Of a stretch of 64,000 bases of DNA, positions 44,582 through 53,068 are shown piece after piece. The notes below the pieces were generated by a model that saw only the letters and a list, made by a program, of their open reading frames with translations, was not told where the DNA came from and ran no database searches. Position numbers and translations under genes: made by a program. The DNA is from Mucilaginibacter sp. (GTDB lineage: Bacteria > Bacteroidota > Bacteroidia > Sphingobacteriales > Sphingobacteriaceae): assembly GCF_025362475.1 (NCBI RefSeq), contig NZ_JANYGH010000067.1, positions 62,001-126,000 of the forward strand. The letters are read 5' to 3'. Position 1 is the stretch's first letter; each line of letters begins with the position of its first letter.

Positions 44582-45469
44582 TTAATAATTACGGGCATCC
44601 AATCCCCATAATAGTTTGTTCCTTAACGTTGTTAAATAACTTTCATTATTTAACCGGATCAAATTTAGCTGAAAACCGGCTTTCTCCACGTGAAACTTCA
44701 TCGTTTCATCCATAACAGCCATCCTTGAATCGCAGGATACCAGGTATTTGGAGCTTCGGGTTTCTACCTCAAAACATAGCTTGCTGTTATCCGGCAATAT
44801 AATTGGCCTCACATTTAAATTATGGGGTGACACCGGGGTAACTACAATACTGTTTGATTGTGGGAAGATGATAGGACCGCCACAACTTAAGGAATATGCT
44901 GTTGAGCCTGTTGAGGTTGATATAATAAGCCCATCGCCCCAATAGGAGTTTAAAAACTCGTCATTTAAAAACACATGGGTGATAATCATGGCGGCATCGT
45001 CGCGCTTATGGATAGTTACATCATTAAGCGCGAAGTTATCTTCCCCAAAAATGGATGACTTTGAATCTATTTTCAGCAGTTCGCGGCAATCAAGTGTAAA
45101 TTCCTTATTCACTACCGCGTGTATGGCAGCGTTAATATCGCTTTTGTTTACGCTGGCTAAAAAACCCAGCCTGCCAAAATTGATACCAATAACGGGGATG
45201 CCAGAATCGCGGATAACGGTAACCATATCCAGCAGGGTACCATCCCCACCCAGTGTTATAAAAACATCTATAAAGCCTTTTAACGAGTCTGTACTTTGCA
45301 GCACATTATAAACTACACCGTTAATTTTATCCTGAAGATATTCGTTGAGCAGATGATGTACGTAGATCTCGACATTGTGGTGGGCCAGGTTATCAAATAC
45401 CTGTTGTATATAAGGGATTACAGATGGTTCATTAAATGGCCTGCCGTAAATTGCTATTCTTTGGTTCAT
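44582..45469 (-). CDS. nadK: NAD kinase
   Basis: 295 residues. It phosphorylates NAD to NADP. LGGDGTLLD contains the GGDG motif; NFGRLGFLAS and WGDGLIISTSTGSTAYSLSCGGPI (the conserved Thr/Gly substrate loop) follow. The start codon lies inside the left arm of an inverted word array (45467-45481). Upstream on the strand is the four-helix bundle gene and then the CBS protein. Confidence 0.96.
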   Translation of the reverse strand: MNQRIAIYGRPFNEPSVIPYIQQVFDNLAHHNVEIYVHHLLNEYLQDKINGVVYNVLQSTDSLKGFIDVFITLGGDGTLLDMVTVIRDSGIPVIGINFGRLGFLASVNKSDINAAIHAVVNKEFTLDCRELLKIDSKSSIFGEDNFALNDVTIHKRDDAAMIITHVFLNDEFLNSYWGDGLIISTSTGSTAYSLSCGGPIIFPQSNSIVVTPVSPHNLNVRPIILPDNSKLCFEVETRSSKYLVSCDSRMAVMDETMKFHVEKAGFQLNLIRLNNESYLTTLRNKLLWGLDARNY

Positions 45470-45535
45470 TAGTTCATTGGTTCATTGGTTCATTGGTCTT
45501 TTGCGCGGGAATGGTAGTTCAGTAGTTCATGGGCC
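45465..45535. repeat. Word array (CATTAGTTCATTGGT), left arm
   Basis: Tandem GTTCATTGG-type words (period about 10 bases) start at the nadK start codon. CATTAGTTCATTGGT at 45467-45481 is repeated, inverted and perfect, at 45997-46011. The two arms flank the four-helix bundle gene. Confidence 0.85.
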
Positions 45536-45577
45536 GGCGTTTATACCTGCCTTTTGATAATATATTATTGATATACT

Positions 45578-45961
45578 TTACTGATCTGCTTTAACTTTGG
45601 CATTTTTTCCAATAAACTTTAAATATGCATTAAGTTTGAGATGGATGGATTGAAGTTTCTCAAATAGTGAATTAAATTGATCTTCATTTATCAGGTTCCT
45701 GTTTTTTGATTTTATTAGCCACCCTTTTGTTTCTAAAATTGAGCCACGGCTAAAAAAACAAAAATTTCGATTTTCTTTAAAGTGGTATCGGCCATATCCC
45801 TCAGCAATATTAGCCCCTATAGAATCAGCAGAGCGTACTATTTGTTTACCCACGGTATCTTTTGCAAAATATTCCCAACCACTAACTATCATCCAAATTT
45901 CGTCGCTAAAACCTTCGGCTAATTGATATACCTCTAAATCTTCAAGACTATAATAACTCAT
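45578..45961 (-). CDS. Four-helix bundle protein (S23/23S rRNA intervening-sequence family)
   Basis: 127 residues from the ATG at 45961. LEVYQLAEGFSDEIW, DTVGKQIVRSADSIGANIAEGYGRYH and RNFCFFSRGSILETKGWL are the hallmark of the four-helix bundle family first seen inside 23S rRNA intervening sequences; the same fold is shared with the Avd protein of diversity-generating retroelements. Function unresolved. It interrupts the CBS-nadK pair and is bracketed by inverted word arrays. Confidence 0.9.
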   Translation of the reverse strand: MSYYSLEDLEVYQLAEGFSDEIWMIVSGWEYFAKDTVGKQIVRSADSIGANIAEGYGRYHFKENRNFCFFSRGSILETKGWLIKSKNRNLINEDQFNSLFEKLQSIHLKLNAYLKFIGKNAKVKADQ

Positions 45962-45996
45962 ATTAATCAATCAATCACAAAACTATTGAACTTTTC

Positions 45997-46036
45997 ACCA
46001 ATGAACTAATGAACCAATGAGCTAATGAACTAAAGG
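45997..46036. repeat. Word array, right arm
   Basis: ACCAATGAACTAATG (45997-46011) plus AACCAATGAGCTAATGAACTA; inverted partner of 45465-45497. It runs through the stop codon of the CBS-domain gene. Confidence 0.85.
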
Positions 46037-46692
46037 TTAAGATAATTCATAAGTGAATCGTAACGATCTCTGCCATTATCGTTATGATCGGTATTGTTAA
46101 AGGTTGCCTTTACGTCATATTCATACCGCAGGAAAGTGGCGATAATGGTTGAGATATCCTGCTTATTAACCTTAAGGGTTACTTCCATCCGGGTTGAATC
46201 GGGAAATGTTTGAACGTATGAACTCAGCACCTGGGCATTGTCAGATTCTACTATCTGCGCCATATGCGCCAGCGAGTTATTTTTATTGTTGATTTCGAGT
46301 ACGATAATCCCCCCGGGTTGTGATACAGAGGTGATCTGCGCAAAATATTCAGTTATAGCGTTTATGGAGATTAGACCCAGGTAATTTTGCTTGGCATCAA
46401 GCACAGGCACAACCGTGAGCTGGCGCTCATGAAACATGCGAATTACATCATAAATATGCTGATCTTCCAGCACGTAAGGATTAACAAGCGAAAGCGCCAA
46501 CGATCCTATTGATGCCTGGTAATCGCTTTCGCCTATCAGATCATCCTCGGCTACTAAACCTAAAAACTGTTCTTCATTTACAATTGGCAAATGCCTCACG
46601 CGAAACTCCAGCATACGGTCATATACCTTCTGTATACTATCAGAGGTATGAACCGGGGGTATCACATCAGCTATCAGCTCAATTGCTATCAT
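46030..46692 (-). CDS. CBS-domain protein
   Basis: 220 residues. Two CBS repeats at about 1-125 (VYDRMLEFRVRHLPIVNEEQFLGLVAEDDL, HERQLTVVPVLDAKQNYLGLISINAI), which commonly bind adenosine nucleotides. The rest (about 130-200: GGIIVLEINNKNNSLAHMAQIVES) looks like an ACT-type fold. Cytoplasmic regulatory or sensor protein; partner unknown. Follows the alpha/beta hydrolase by 1 base. Confidence 0.88.
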   Translation of the reverse strand: MIAIELIADVIPPVHTSDSIQKVYDRMLEFRVRHLPIVNEEQFLGLVAEDDLIGESDYQASIGSLALSLVNPYVLEDQHIYDVIRMFHERQLTVVPVLDAKQNYLGLISINAITEYFAQITSVSQPGGIIVLEINNKNNSLAHMAQIVESDNAQVLSSYVQTFPDSTRMEVTLKVNKQDISTIIATFLRYEYDVKATFNNTDHNDNGRDRYDSLMNYLNL

Positions 46693-46693
46693 G

Positions 46694-47461
46694 TTATGCT
46701 TTTACTTTTAATTTATCTAAAAATGCGCTAAACAAAACGTTAAACTCCTGTGGCCGCTCCATCATTGGGGCATGGCCGCATTTATCAATCCAGTGCAATT
46801 CAGAATCGGGTAATAATTCATTAAACTCAACCGCAACATCGGGCGGTGTAATTTTATCATCTTTACCCCATATTAAACAAACAGGCAAGGTCATTTTATG
46901 AAGATCTTTCTTCATGTTATGGCGGATAGCTGATTTTGCCATCGCCAGTAACCTGATTACGCTATGCCTGTCATTTATCAGTTTATGTATATCATTAACC
47001 ATTTCATCAGTTGCAATGGCCGGATCATAAAAAGTATACTGCACCTTTTCTCTCACAAAATCAATACTTTCGCGGCGCGGAAACGAACCACCAAAAGCAT
47101 TTTCATATAACCCCGAACTGCCGGTTAAAACCATGGCCTTTACATTTTCGGGGTGTGCTAAAACATACACTAAAGCTACGTGCCCTCCAAGCGAATTACC
47201 CAGCAACGTAATATTGCTCAGGTTTTTAAACTTGATAAACTTATGTACAAATTTTGATAAACTTCTTACACCAGTAGTTAAAAGAGGCATATCATAAATT
47301 GGAAGTATTGGTATTATTACGCGGTATTGGGATTTAAACTCCTCAACTACGCCATCCCAATTACTTAATGACCCCATTAAACCGTGCAGTAGTAACAGCA
47401 CCTCACCTTCGCCCTCATCGATGTAACTAAAACCGTGTTCCTCTTTAAGCACGAAATCCAT
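46694..47461 (-). CDS. Alpha/beta hydrolase
   Basis: 255 residues. LLLLHGLMGSLSNWDGVVEEF is the oxyanion strand, LLGNSLGGHVALVY the nucleophile elbow (GNSLGG), CLIWGKDDKITPPDVAVEF the acid strand and GHAPMMERPQEF the catalytic His. A typical serine hydrolase of the carboxylesterase/MhpC sort; substrate not predictable. One base separates it from the CBS gene, so they are cotranscribed. Confidence 0.9.
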   Translation of the reverse strand: MDFVLKEEHGFSYIDEGEGEVLLLLHGLMGSLSNWDGVVEEFKSQYRVIIPILPIYDMPLLTTGVRSLSKFVHKFIKFKNLSNITLLGNSLGGHVALVYVLAHPENVKAMVLTGSSGLYENAFGGSFPRRESIDFVREKVQYTFYDPAIATDEMVNDIHKLINDRHSVIRLLAMAKSAIRHNMKKDLHKMTLPVCLIWGKDDKITPPDVAVEFNELLPDSELHWIDKCGHAPMMERPQEFNVLFSAFLDKLKVKA

Positions 47462-47621
47462 ATAAATTATTAATATTAATTTTCAATTAACTATACCAAA
47501 ACCCGTTTCAGTATAAAAATATGTTAATTCGCTATAAATTTAATCTATTGCGAATGACTTGCAACAATTATAGTAATAATTTATCAATGTAGATATTAAG
47601 CTTACATTGTTAAATTAATAA

Positions 47622-48071
47622 CTATCCCAATAATTGCCTCACTACCTCTGATATAGTTTTACCATCGGCTTTGCCCGCAAGTTCTTTATTGGCAGTACCC
47701 ATAACCTTGCCAAGGTCTTGTATCGATGTAGCTCCAATCCTACTGATCAGTTCCTGAAGGTAACCTTCAATTTCAAAACGGGTCATTTGCTGGGGCAGGT
47801 AAGGCTCAATCACGCGCATTTCTTCCATTTCAATTTCGTATAGATCTTCCCGGTTTTGAGTGCGGTATATATCTGCCGATTCTTTACGTTGTTTGATCAG
47901 TTTTTGAAGTACTTTAATTTCAGCTTCCTCAGTAAGTTCTTCGGCTGCGCCTTTTTCGGTTTTAGCCAGTAACAAGGCCGATTTTATAGCACGCAGTCCT
48001 CTAAGACGATCAGGTTGTTTTGCCAACATAGCCAGCTTTATATCCTGGTCTATTTGTGTGATTAATGACAT
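47622..48071 (-). CDS. GatB/YqeY-domain protein
   Basis: 149 residues of the YqeY family: SLITQIDQDIKLAMLAKQPDRLRGLRAIKSALLLAKTEKG, then KLIKQRKESADIYRTQNREDLYEIEMEEMRVIEPYLPQQM and a final GKVMGTANKELAGKADGKTISEVVRQLL. It resembles the C-terminal tRNA-binding domain of GatB, and stand-alone copies are thought to contact tRNA or glutamine amidotransferase partners. Precise role unknown. Confidence 0.88.
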   Translation of the reverse strand: MSLITQIDQDIKLAMLAKQPDRLRGLRAIKSALLLAKTEKGAAEELTEEAEIKVLQKLIKQRKESADIYRTQNREDLYEIEMEEMRVIEPYLPQQMTRFEIEGYLQELISRIGATSIQDLGKVMGTANKELAGKADGKTISEVVRQLLG

Positions 48072-48082
48072 GTATTTTAATT

Positions 48083-48211
48083 TTAGATATGCAGATTTCA
48101 GATATGCAAATGTGTTAACAAATGCGCAAATTTCAGATGTGCAAATGTGCAGATTATAATTTCAGATGTTCATACTTTTTTTCATCTGCACATCAAATCA
48201 TCATCTGCACA
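48083..48211. repeat. GTGCAGAT word island (hairpin form)
   Basis: Left words GATATGCAGATTTCAGATATGC, GATGTGCAAATGTGCAGAT (48087-48153) face inverted words CATCTGCACATC and CATCTGCACAT (48183-48211). Same vocabulary as 9570, 17916, 25085 and 25610. The right arm runs into the stop of the SDR gene. Confidence 0.8.
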
Positions 48212-48970
48212 TTATTTTCGATATATATTCACAGCAGTAGCTTGCGCTGTTGGCATAATCACCAGGTCGTTGATATTTACGTGCGCCGGCCGCGATGCTA
48301 CAAACCAAATGGTTTCTGCAACATCCTGTGCTACCAGCGGCTCAAAGCCATCATAAACTTTTTTAGCGCGTTCCTTATCACCCTTAAACCTAACTTCAGA
48401 AAACTCCGTTTCCACTGCCCCCGGGTGTATAGCAGTAACCTTTATACCATGAGGCAACAGATCAATCCGCATACCCTTGTTTAACGCATCAACAGCGTGC
48501 TTGGTTGCGCAATAAACATTACCGTTAAGATAAACTTCTTTGCCGGCTATGGAGCCTAAATTGATAATATGGCCTCTACCACTAGCTATCATCCAGTTTG
48601 ATACCATACGGCTTACATAAAGTAAACCTTTTATGTTGGTATCAATCATCGTTTCCCAATCATCTACATTACCGTTTTGTATAGGATCAAGGCCCTGGCT
48701 TAAACCAGCGTTATTAATCAACACATCAACCAGCTTCCATTTTTCGGGCAAGCCTTCCAGGTTTTCAATTACCTGTTCACGGTTGCGCACATCAAATGAT
48801 AAAATGGCAATCTCCACATTATAAGTTTCATTTAACTGTTCGGCTAATTTTTCAAGTCGGTCTTCCCTCCGGCCCGTTAGTATCAGATTATAACCCTCGC
48901 GGGCAAATACGTGTGCACATGCCTCGCCAATTCCGGCGGTTGCACCTGTAATTAAAGCAATTTTAGTCAT
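48212..48970 (-). CDS. Short-chain dehydrogenase/reductase (YdfG-like)
   Basis: 252 residues. NAD(P)-binding TGATAGIGEACA, NNAG (INNAGLSQG) and catalytic YCATK (NVYCATKHAV) with the upstream Ser of INLGSIAG. HPGAVETEFSEVRFKGD resembles the YdfG/serine 3-dehydrogenase branch, enzymes oxidising L-allo-threonine or 3-hydroxy acids. Substrate uncertain. It has a -7 box 23 bases upstream. Confidence 0.9.
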   Translation of the reverse strand: MTKIALITGATAGIGEACAHVFAREGYNLILTGRREDRLEKLAEQLNETYNVEIAILSFDVRNREQVIENLEGLPEKWKLVDVLINNAGLSQGLDPIQNGNVDDWETMIDTNIKGLLYVSRMVSNWMIASGRGHIINLGSIAGKEVYLNGNVYCATKHAVDALNKGMRIDLLPHGIKVTAIHPGAVETEFSEVRFKGDKERAKKVYDGFEPLVAQDVAETIWFVASRPAHVNINDLVIMPTAQATAVNIYRK

Positions 48971-48992
48971 AATAGTAGGATAACTATAGGAG

Positions 48993-49000
48993 CGAAATTA
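48993..49000 (-). promoter_or_regulatory. -7 box TAATTTCG before the SDR gene
   Basis: Matches TAnnTTTG with one change, about 22 bases before the start. Confidence 0.3.
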
Positions 49001-49100
49001 TGTTTTTTAGTTTGAATTATTGTTGTTCTGAGGTAATGTTACTTAATCCGGCTGTTATGCCAAACCTGCCTGTTCCTGGCGAGCAGTGGCCTGCGCCCTA

Positions 49101-49126
49101 TCCTTCAACAAGCTCAGGGTAGCACT
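49101..49126. repeat. Lone word CCTTCAACAAGCTCAGGG
   Basis: Single copy in the porT-SDR gap. It resembles a word (CTTC-ACAAGCTCAGG) that I recall as common in intergenic DNA of many bacteria. No inverted partner is seen in this gap. Confidence 0.4.
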
Positions 49127-49133
49127 TATCTAT

Positions 49134-49868
49134 CTACTCAAAAAACAAACTAAACATAACGGTATGTAAAGACAACTTACTGATAGGGCTTGAAAAGGGA
49201 TGATTTTCTGGAACCAATATATTACCAAAGGAGTTGGATACCTTAATTTGGGGCGAGAGCTTAAAAAACTCAAAATAAATATCACAGCCAAGGCCCGCTT
49301 CATAGGAGCTAAATCCACCGGCATTTTTCACCAGTTTATCCATGGGATCTAAATTGGCATCATTTTTTTTGGTGCCGATGGCTTTGGTGTATTTAACGCC
49401 GCCTAAAATATAGGCCCTGAAATCGCCCAGCCTATCAGATTTTAATTTGAAAGACAACGGAATATCCACCGAGGTGGTTTGCAGCTGCTTAACCTGGTTT
49501 TGATCGGGGTTGGCATAAGTATACGTTAAATTACGATCGGCAAAAACCAGCGATGGTGTTATGCGTACTTCAAAATGCTCGGTTAATGTATAGCGTGTTA
49601 AAAAACCAATAGCAAAACCAGGTGTACCCTTTGAACTGATGCCGTTTAACGAATCGGTTATATATTGATTGTTGGTTGCATCAAAAAAGGGCTTACGCCA
49701 ATCGGGCTTCTTTACTATTTTAAAATCGCTGCTAACATAACTAAAGCTAAAACCAAAACTCAGGTCTTGCTGGTCGGCACCTCCGCCCCATGCCGGTACA
49801 TTCTGCGCCAGCAAAAATTTGCAGCAAAACATAAGGCATACAACTAAAAGGCACCGTATTTTGATCAT
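49134..49868 (-). CDS. porT: PorT-like type IX secretion protein
   Basis: 244 residues. Signal peptide ending LLAQ, then DLSFGFSFSYVSSDFKIVKKPDWR and a barrel ending HTVMFSLFFE. The KKPDWR block and adjacency to ubiE match porT in other Bacteroidota, where it is needed for type IX secretion of gingipain-type cargo or gliding. Overlaps ubiE by 4 bases. The assignment rests on recall of the sequence opening plus gene context. Confidence 0.75.
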   Translation of the reverse strand: MIKIRCLLVVCLMFCCKFLLAQNVPAWGGGADQQDLSFGFSFSYVSSDFKIVKKPDWRKPFFDATNNQYITDSLNGISSKGTPGFAIGFLTRYTLTEHFEVRITPSLVFADRNLTYTYANPDQNQVKQLQTTSVDIPLSFKLKSDRLGDFRAYILGGVKYTKAIGTKKNDANLDPMDKLVKNAGGFSSYEAGLGCDIYFEFFKLSPQIKVSNSFGNILVPENHPFSSPISKLSLHTVMFSLFFE

Positions 49869-50596
49869 TTAACACCAGTGTAAATAGAACAGATACCAAA
49901 CGCCAATGGCCTGTGTTTGGTATTTTTAAAGCCTACTTTATCCATTAAAGCAACAAAACTCTTTCCATCCGGAAAAGCCGCTACTGACTCGGGCAAATAG
50001 CTATAAGCTCTTGAATCCTTACTAAACAACTTGCCTATGCCCGGTGTAATATAATTGAAGTAAAAATTATACAGCTGTTTTACCGGGAAAGCTTTGGGTT
50101 TTGAAAACTCCAGTACCACCGCTTTGCCACCCGGTTTTAGCACCCGTTGAATATCAGCCAAACCAATTTCCAGGTTCTCGAAATTACGAACGCCATAAGC
50201 AACCGTAACCGCGTCAAAAGCATCATCATCAAAAGGCAGCTTTTCCGAATCACCAAGTTTCACTTCAAACTTATCACCAAGGCCTCGTTTCTGGATCTTT
50301 TGCTCGGCGATATCAAGCATGCCGCGTGAAATATCCACACCAATTATTTTATTGGGTTTTAACGCTTTCAAGGCTTCAAAGGCAAAGTCGCCTGTGCCTG
50401 TGGCTACATCCAGAATTAGTTTTGGTTGATCCTTTTTTAATTCGTTTATCGCCTTTTTACGCCAGATGATATCAATCCCCAACGACATAAAATGGTTCAA
50501 AAAATCATATGTTTTTGATATATTGTTAAACATATCCGCCACCTGCTCTTTTTTGGTAGCTTGCTGATTGTTGTACGGAGTTATGGTTTTGCTCAT
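49865..50596 (-). CDS. ubiE: Demethylmenaquinone methyltransferase
   Basis: 243 residues. SAM-dependent methyltransferase: DVATGTGDFAFEA (motif I), YGVRNFENLEIGLADIQRVLKPGGKAVVLEFSKP (motifs II-III). It adds the final methyl group to demethylmenaquinone. N-terminal PYNNQQATKKEQVADMFNNISKTYDFLNHFMSLGID is the usual UbiE/MenG lead. Bacteroidota use menaquinone, so this is menG in function. A -7 box lies 14 bases before the start. Confidence 0.95.
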   Translation of the reverse strand: MSKTITPYNNQQATKKEQVADMFNNISKTYDFLNHFMSLGIDIIWRKKAINELKKDQPKLILDVATGTGDFAFEALKALKPNKIIGVDISRGMLDIAEQKIQKRGLGDKFEVKLGDSEKLPFDDDAFDAVTVAYGVRNFENLEIGLADIQRVLKPGGKAVVLEFSKPKAFPVKQLYNFYFNYITPGIGKLFSKDSRAYSYLPESVAAFPDGKSFVALMDKVGFKNTKHRPLAFGICSIYTGVK

Positions 50597-50610
50597 TTTT
50601 TTAGTGGTAG

Positions 50611-50618
50611 CAAAGATA
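50611..50618 (-). promoter_or_regulatory. -7 box for ubiE-porT (TATCTTTG on minus strand)
   Basis: Exact TAnnTTTG match, predicting a leader of under 10 bases. Confidence 0.45.
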
Positions 50619-50809
50619 GTGATTGTATCATGATTGCGTTTATTTGGATGTATTAAGTTGATTGGCTTGTGTAAATGTTAAGTCAATTCCTTAATTTTAA
50701 AAGCCAATTCTTTTAAACCAGTTCGTAACCGGTCTCTCCCCAAAATGGAGCGGCCCTATTTTATCGGTTCTCATAAATTAACTAAAGCATATAAGTTTAA
50801 GCCTTATCT

Positions 50810-52183
50810 ATGAAAGAAAAACAAGAATCATCCCGCAGAAGTTTCATTAAAAAACTAACCACTACAACCGCTGCCGTAGCCGTTGGAAGCAACCTGTTCG
50901 CTTCCGAAAATACGGTAAAACCATTTGCCATACTCAAAAGGCAATTGGGCTATGAACTGAATGACCAGATCAACATTGCCCTTATTGGCGCAGGCGGTAT
51001 GGGCAACAGTGATACGGATACAGCCCTTAAAATTCCAGGTGTAAAGCTGGTTGCCGTATGTGATTTATATGACGGCCGCCTTAAAGATGCCAAAGCTAAA
51101 TGGGGTGCTGATATTTTTACCACCCGCGTTTATAAAGAGATCTTGAATCGTAAGGATATAGACGCCGTAATTATTGCCACTCCCGACCACTGGCACCAGC
51201 AAATTTCTGTTGATGCCATGCACGCCGGTAAACATGTATACTGCGAAAAACCAATGGTTCATGCTATTACCGAAGGTCCGGCTGTAATAAAAGCGCAGAA
51301 GGAAACAGGTAAAATATTCCAGGTGGGCAGCCAGGGCGTATCATCATTGGGTAATGAGAAAGCGCATGAACTGTTAAAAAGCGGGGCTATAGGCCAGCTC
51401 AATTATGCCGAAGGCTTTTGGGCCCGTCGCGAACCGCTGGAAGTTTGGCAATACCCTATCCCGGCCGATGCATCACCGCAAACTGTGGATTGGGAAACCT
51501 ATATCAGCAACACCAAAAAACGCCCGTTTGATGAGAAACGCTTTTTCCGCTGGAGAAACTATACCGATTATGGTACGGGTATGGCTGGTGATCTTTTTGT
51601 GCACCTGTTCTCCAGTCTGCACTTTATAACGGATTCTGTTGGGCCAAACAAGATCTATGCATCGGGTGGCTTACGTTTCTGGAACGATGGCCGCGAGGTA
51701 CCTGATGTATTGCTGGGCACTTTTGATTATGGTAAAACACAGGCCCATCCAGCCTTTAATCTTTCTTTACGCTGCAACTTTGTTGATGGCACCAGCGGCA
51801 CTACTTACCTTAAACTGGTAGGCAGCGAAGGCTCGATGGATATAACCTGGGATAAAGTTACCCTGAAAAGGAACAAGACCTTTGCATCCGACGATCCTTT
51901 TTACCTCGATAAACTGAAAAAAGCAGGCGGCAGCTATACCGAGCGCAAAAGAATGCTGCCACCAGAAGAGATCACCTATGATGCCGATAAGGGCTACATG
52001 GGTGGCCCTTATGACCACATGAATAACTTCTTTAACGCCATCAGAAACAATGGCAAGGTAACGGAGGATGCCATATTTGGGTACCGTGCCGCTGCTCCTG
52101 CCCTGCTATGTAACGATAGCTACTATAACAATAGTCCTATGTTTTGGGATCCGGAAAAAATGCAGCTGGCGAAAAAGGGTTAA
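50810..52183 (+). CDS. Tat-exported Gfo/Idh/MocA-family oxidoreductase
   Basis: 457 residues. Twin-arginine signal SSRRSFIKKLTTTTAAVAVG (RRSFIKK), so exported folded. The NAD(P)-binding domain follows (INIALIGAGGMGNSD), then VIIATPDHWHQQISVDAMHAGKHVYCEKPM, typical of the family (EKP Lys). These enzymes oxidise or reduce sugars or inositols; periplasmic members take part in 3-keto-glycoside pathways. The neighbouring DUF1080 gene 44 bases on supports that setting, but the substrate is not known. Confidence 0.9.
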   Translation: MKEKQESSRRSFIKKLTTTTAAVAVGSNLFASENTVKPFAILKRQLGYELNDQINIALIGAGGMGNSDTDTALKIPGVKLVAVCDLYDGRLKDAKAKWGADIFTTRVYKEILNRKDIDAVIIATPDHWHQQISVDAMHAGKHVYCEKPMVHAITEGPAVIKAQKETGKIFQVGSQGVSSLGNEKAHELLKSGAIGQLNYAEGFWARREPLEVWQYPIPADASPQTVDWETYISNTKKRPFDEKRFFRWRNYTDYGTGMAGDLFVHLFSSLHFITDSVGPNKIYASGGLRFWNDGREVPDVLLGTFDYGKTQAHPAFNLSLRCNFVDGTSGTTYLKLVGSEGSMDITWDKVTLKRNKTFASDDPFYLDKLKKAGGSYTERKRMLPPEEITYDADKGYMGGPYDHMNNFFNAIRNNGKVTEDAIFGYRAAAPALLCNDSYYNNSPMFWDPEKMQLAKKG

Positions 52184-52227
52184 GACGAAAAACTTTATAG
52201 TTATTAAGACAAATACATTAGCAAGTT

Positions 52228-52965
52228 ATGAAACAACAACTAAAAAAACTTGGTTGGGTGATGGCTGCCGCAGCCTTAGTTTGCGTGCAAACATCAGCCA
52301 TATCGGTAAAAACACCTCCTCATACAAAAAAGTCACATCCTAAAAAAGCCGACTGGGTAAAACTATTTGATGGTAAAACATTAAATGGCTGGCATGGCTT
52401 TAATAAAAAAGGCGAAGTAAAAAACTGGACCATAGTTGATGGCGCCCTGGTATGCTTAGGTGCAGCCGCAGGCGATACCGGGGGCGATATTGTTACCGAT
52501 AAAGCCTACACTAATTTTGAACTGGAGTGGGAATGGAAAATTGATAAAGGCAGCAACAGCGGTGTGCTTTATCATGTTATTGAAGACCCCAAATACCATG
52601 CTACCTATGATACCGGCCCCGAATACCAGATTATAGATGATGAAGGCTGGCCAGACAAACTGGAAGAATGGCAAAAAACCGGCTGCGATTACGCCATGCA
52701 CCTGCCCAACACACTTAAAAAAGTAGAGCCAATTGGTAAATGGAACATCAGCAAAATTGTATTCAATAATGGCCATGTAGAGCATTGGCTTAACGGATCA
52801 AAAATAGTTTCGTTTGAGGCATGGACTGATGATTGGACCAAGAAAAAAACCGAAGGTAAATGGAAAGATTACCCCGATTACGGCACAGCTAAAACCGGCC
52901 TAATTGCCCTGCAGGATCATGGGCATAAAGCTTATTTTAGAAATGTAAGGATTAAGGAGTTGTAG
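52228..52965 (+). CDS. DUF1080 protein (3-keto-glycoside hydrolase family)
   Basis: 245 residues with a signal peptide (about 1-25). WVKLFDGKTLNGWHGFN and WTIVDGALVC open the concanavalin-like DUF1080 domain; ELEWEWKIDKGSNSGVLYH and GLIALQDHGHKAYFRNVRIKEL are conserved. DUF1080 members have been reported to cleave 3-keto sugars, after a dehydrogenase has made the ketone. Pairs with the preceding oxidoreductase. Periplasmic or lipid-anchored. Confidence 0.88.
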   Translation: MKQQLKKLGWVMAAAALVCVQTSAISVKTPPHTKKSHPKKADWVKLFDGKTLNGWHGFNKKGEVKNWTIVDGALVCLGAAAGDTGGDIVTDKAYTNFELEWEWKIDKGSNSGVLYHVIEDPKYHATYDTGPEYQIIDDEGWPDKLEEWQKTGCDYAMHLPNTLKKVEPIGKWNISKIVFNNGHVEHWLNGSKIVSFEAWTDDWTKKKTEGKWKDYPDYGTAKTGLIALQDHGHKAYFRNVRIKEL

Positions 52966-52985
52966 CACGACTTAGGGATTTTACA

Positions 52986-53046
52986 AGATTAACAGGATTT
53001 GACGTCACGCCCGGCTATCGGTAGACAATACAAATCCTGTTAATCT
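52986..53046. repeat. Perfect 16-bp inverted repeat AGATTAACAGGATTTG
   Basis: AGATTAACAGGATTTG (52986-53001) and CAAATCCTGTTAATCT (53031-53046), loop 29 bases. Further GGATTTT / TAATCCT words extend both arms. Lies between the convergent DUF1080 and VOC genes, so it may terminate both. Confidence 0.9.
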
Positions 53047-53068
53047 ATTTTAATCCTCAAAAGCATGT

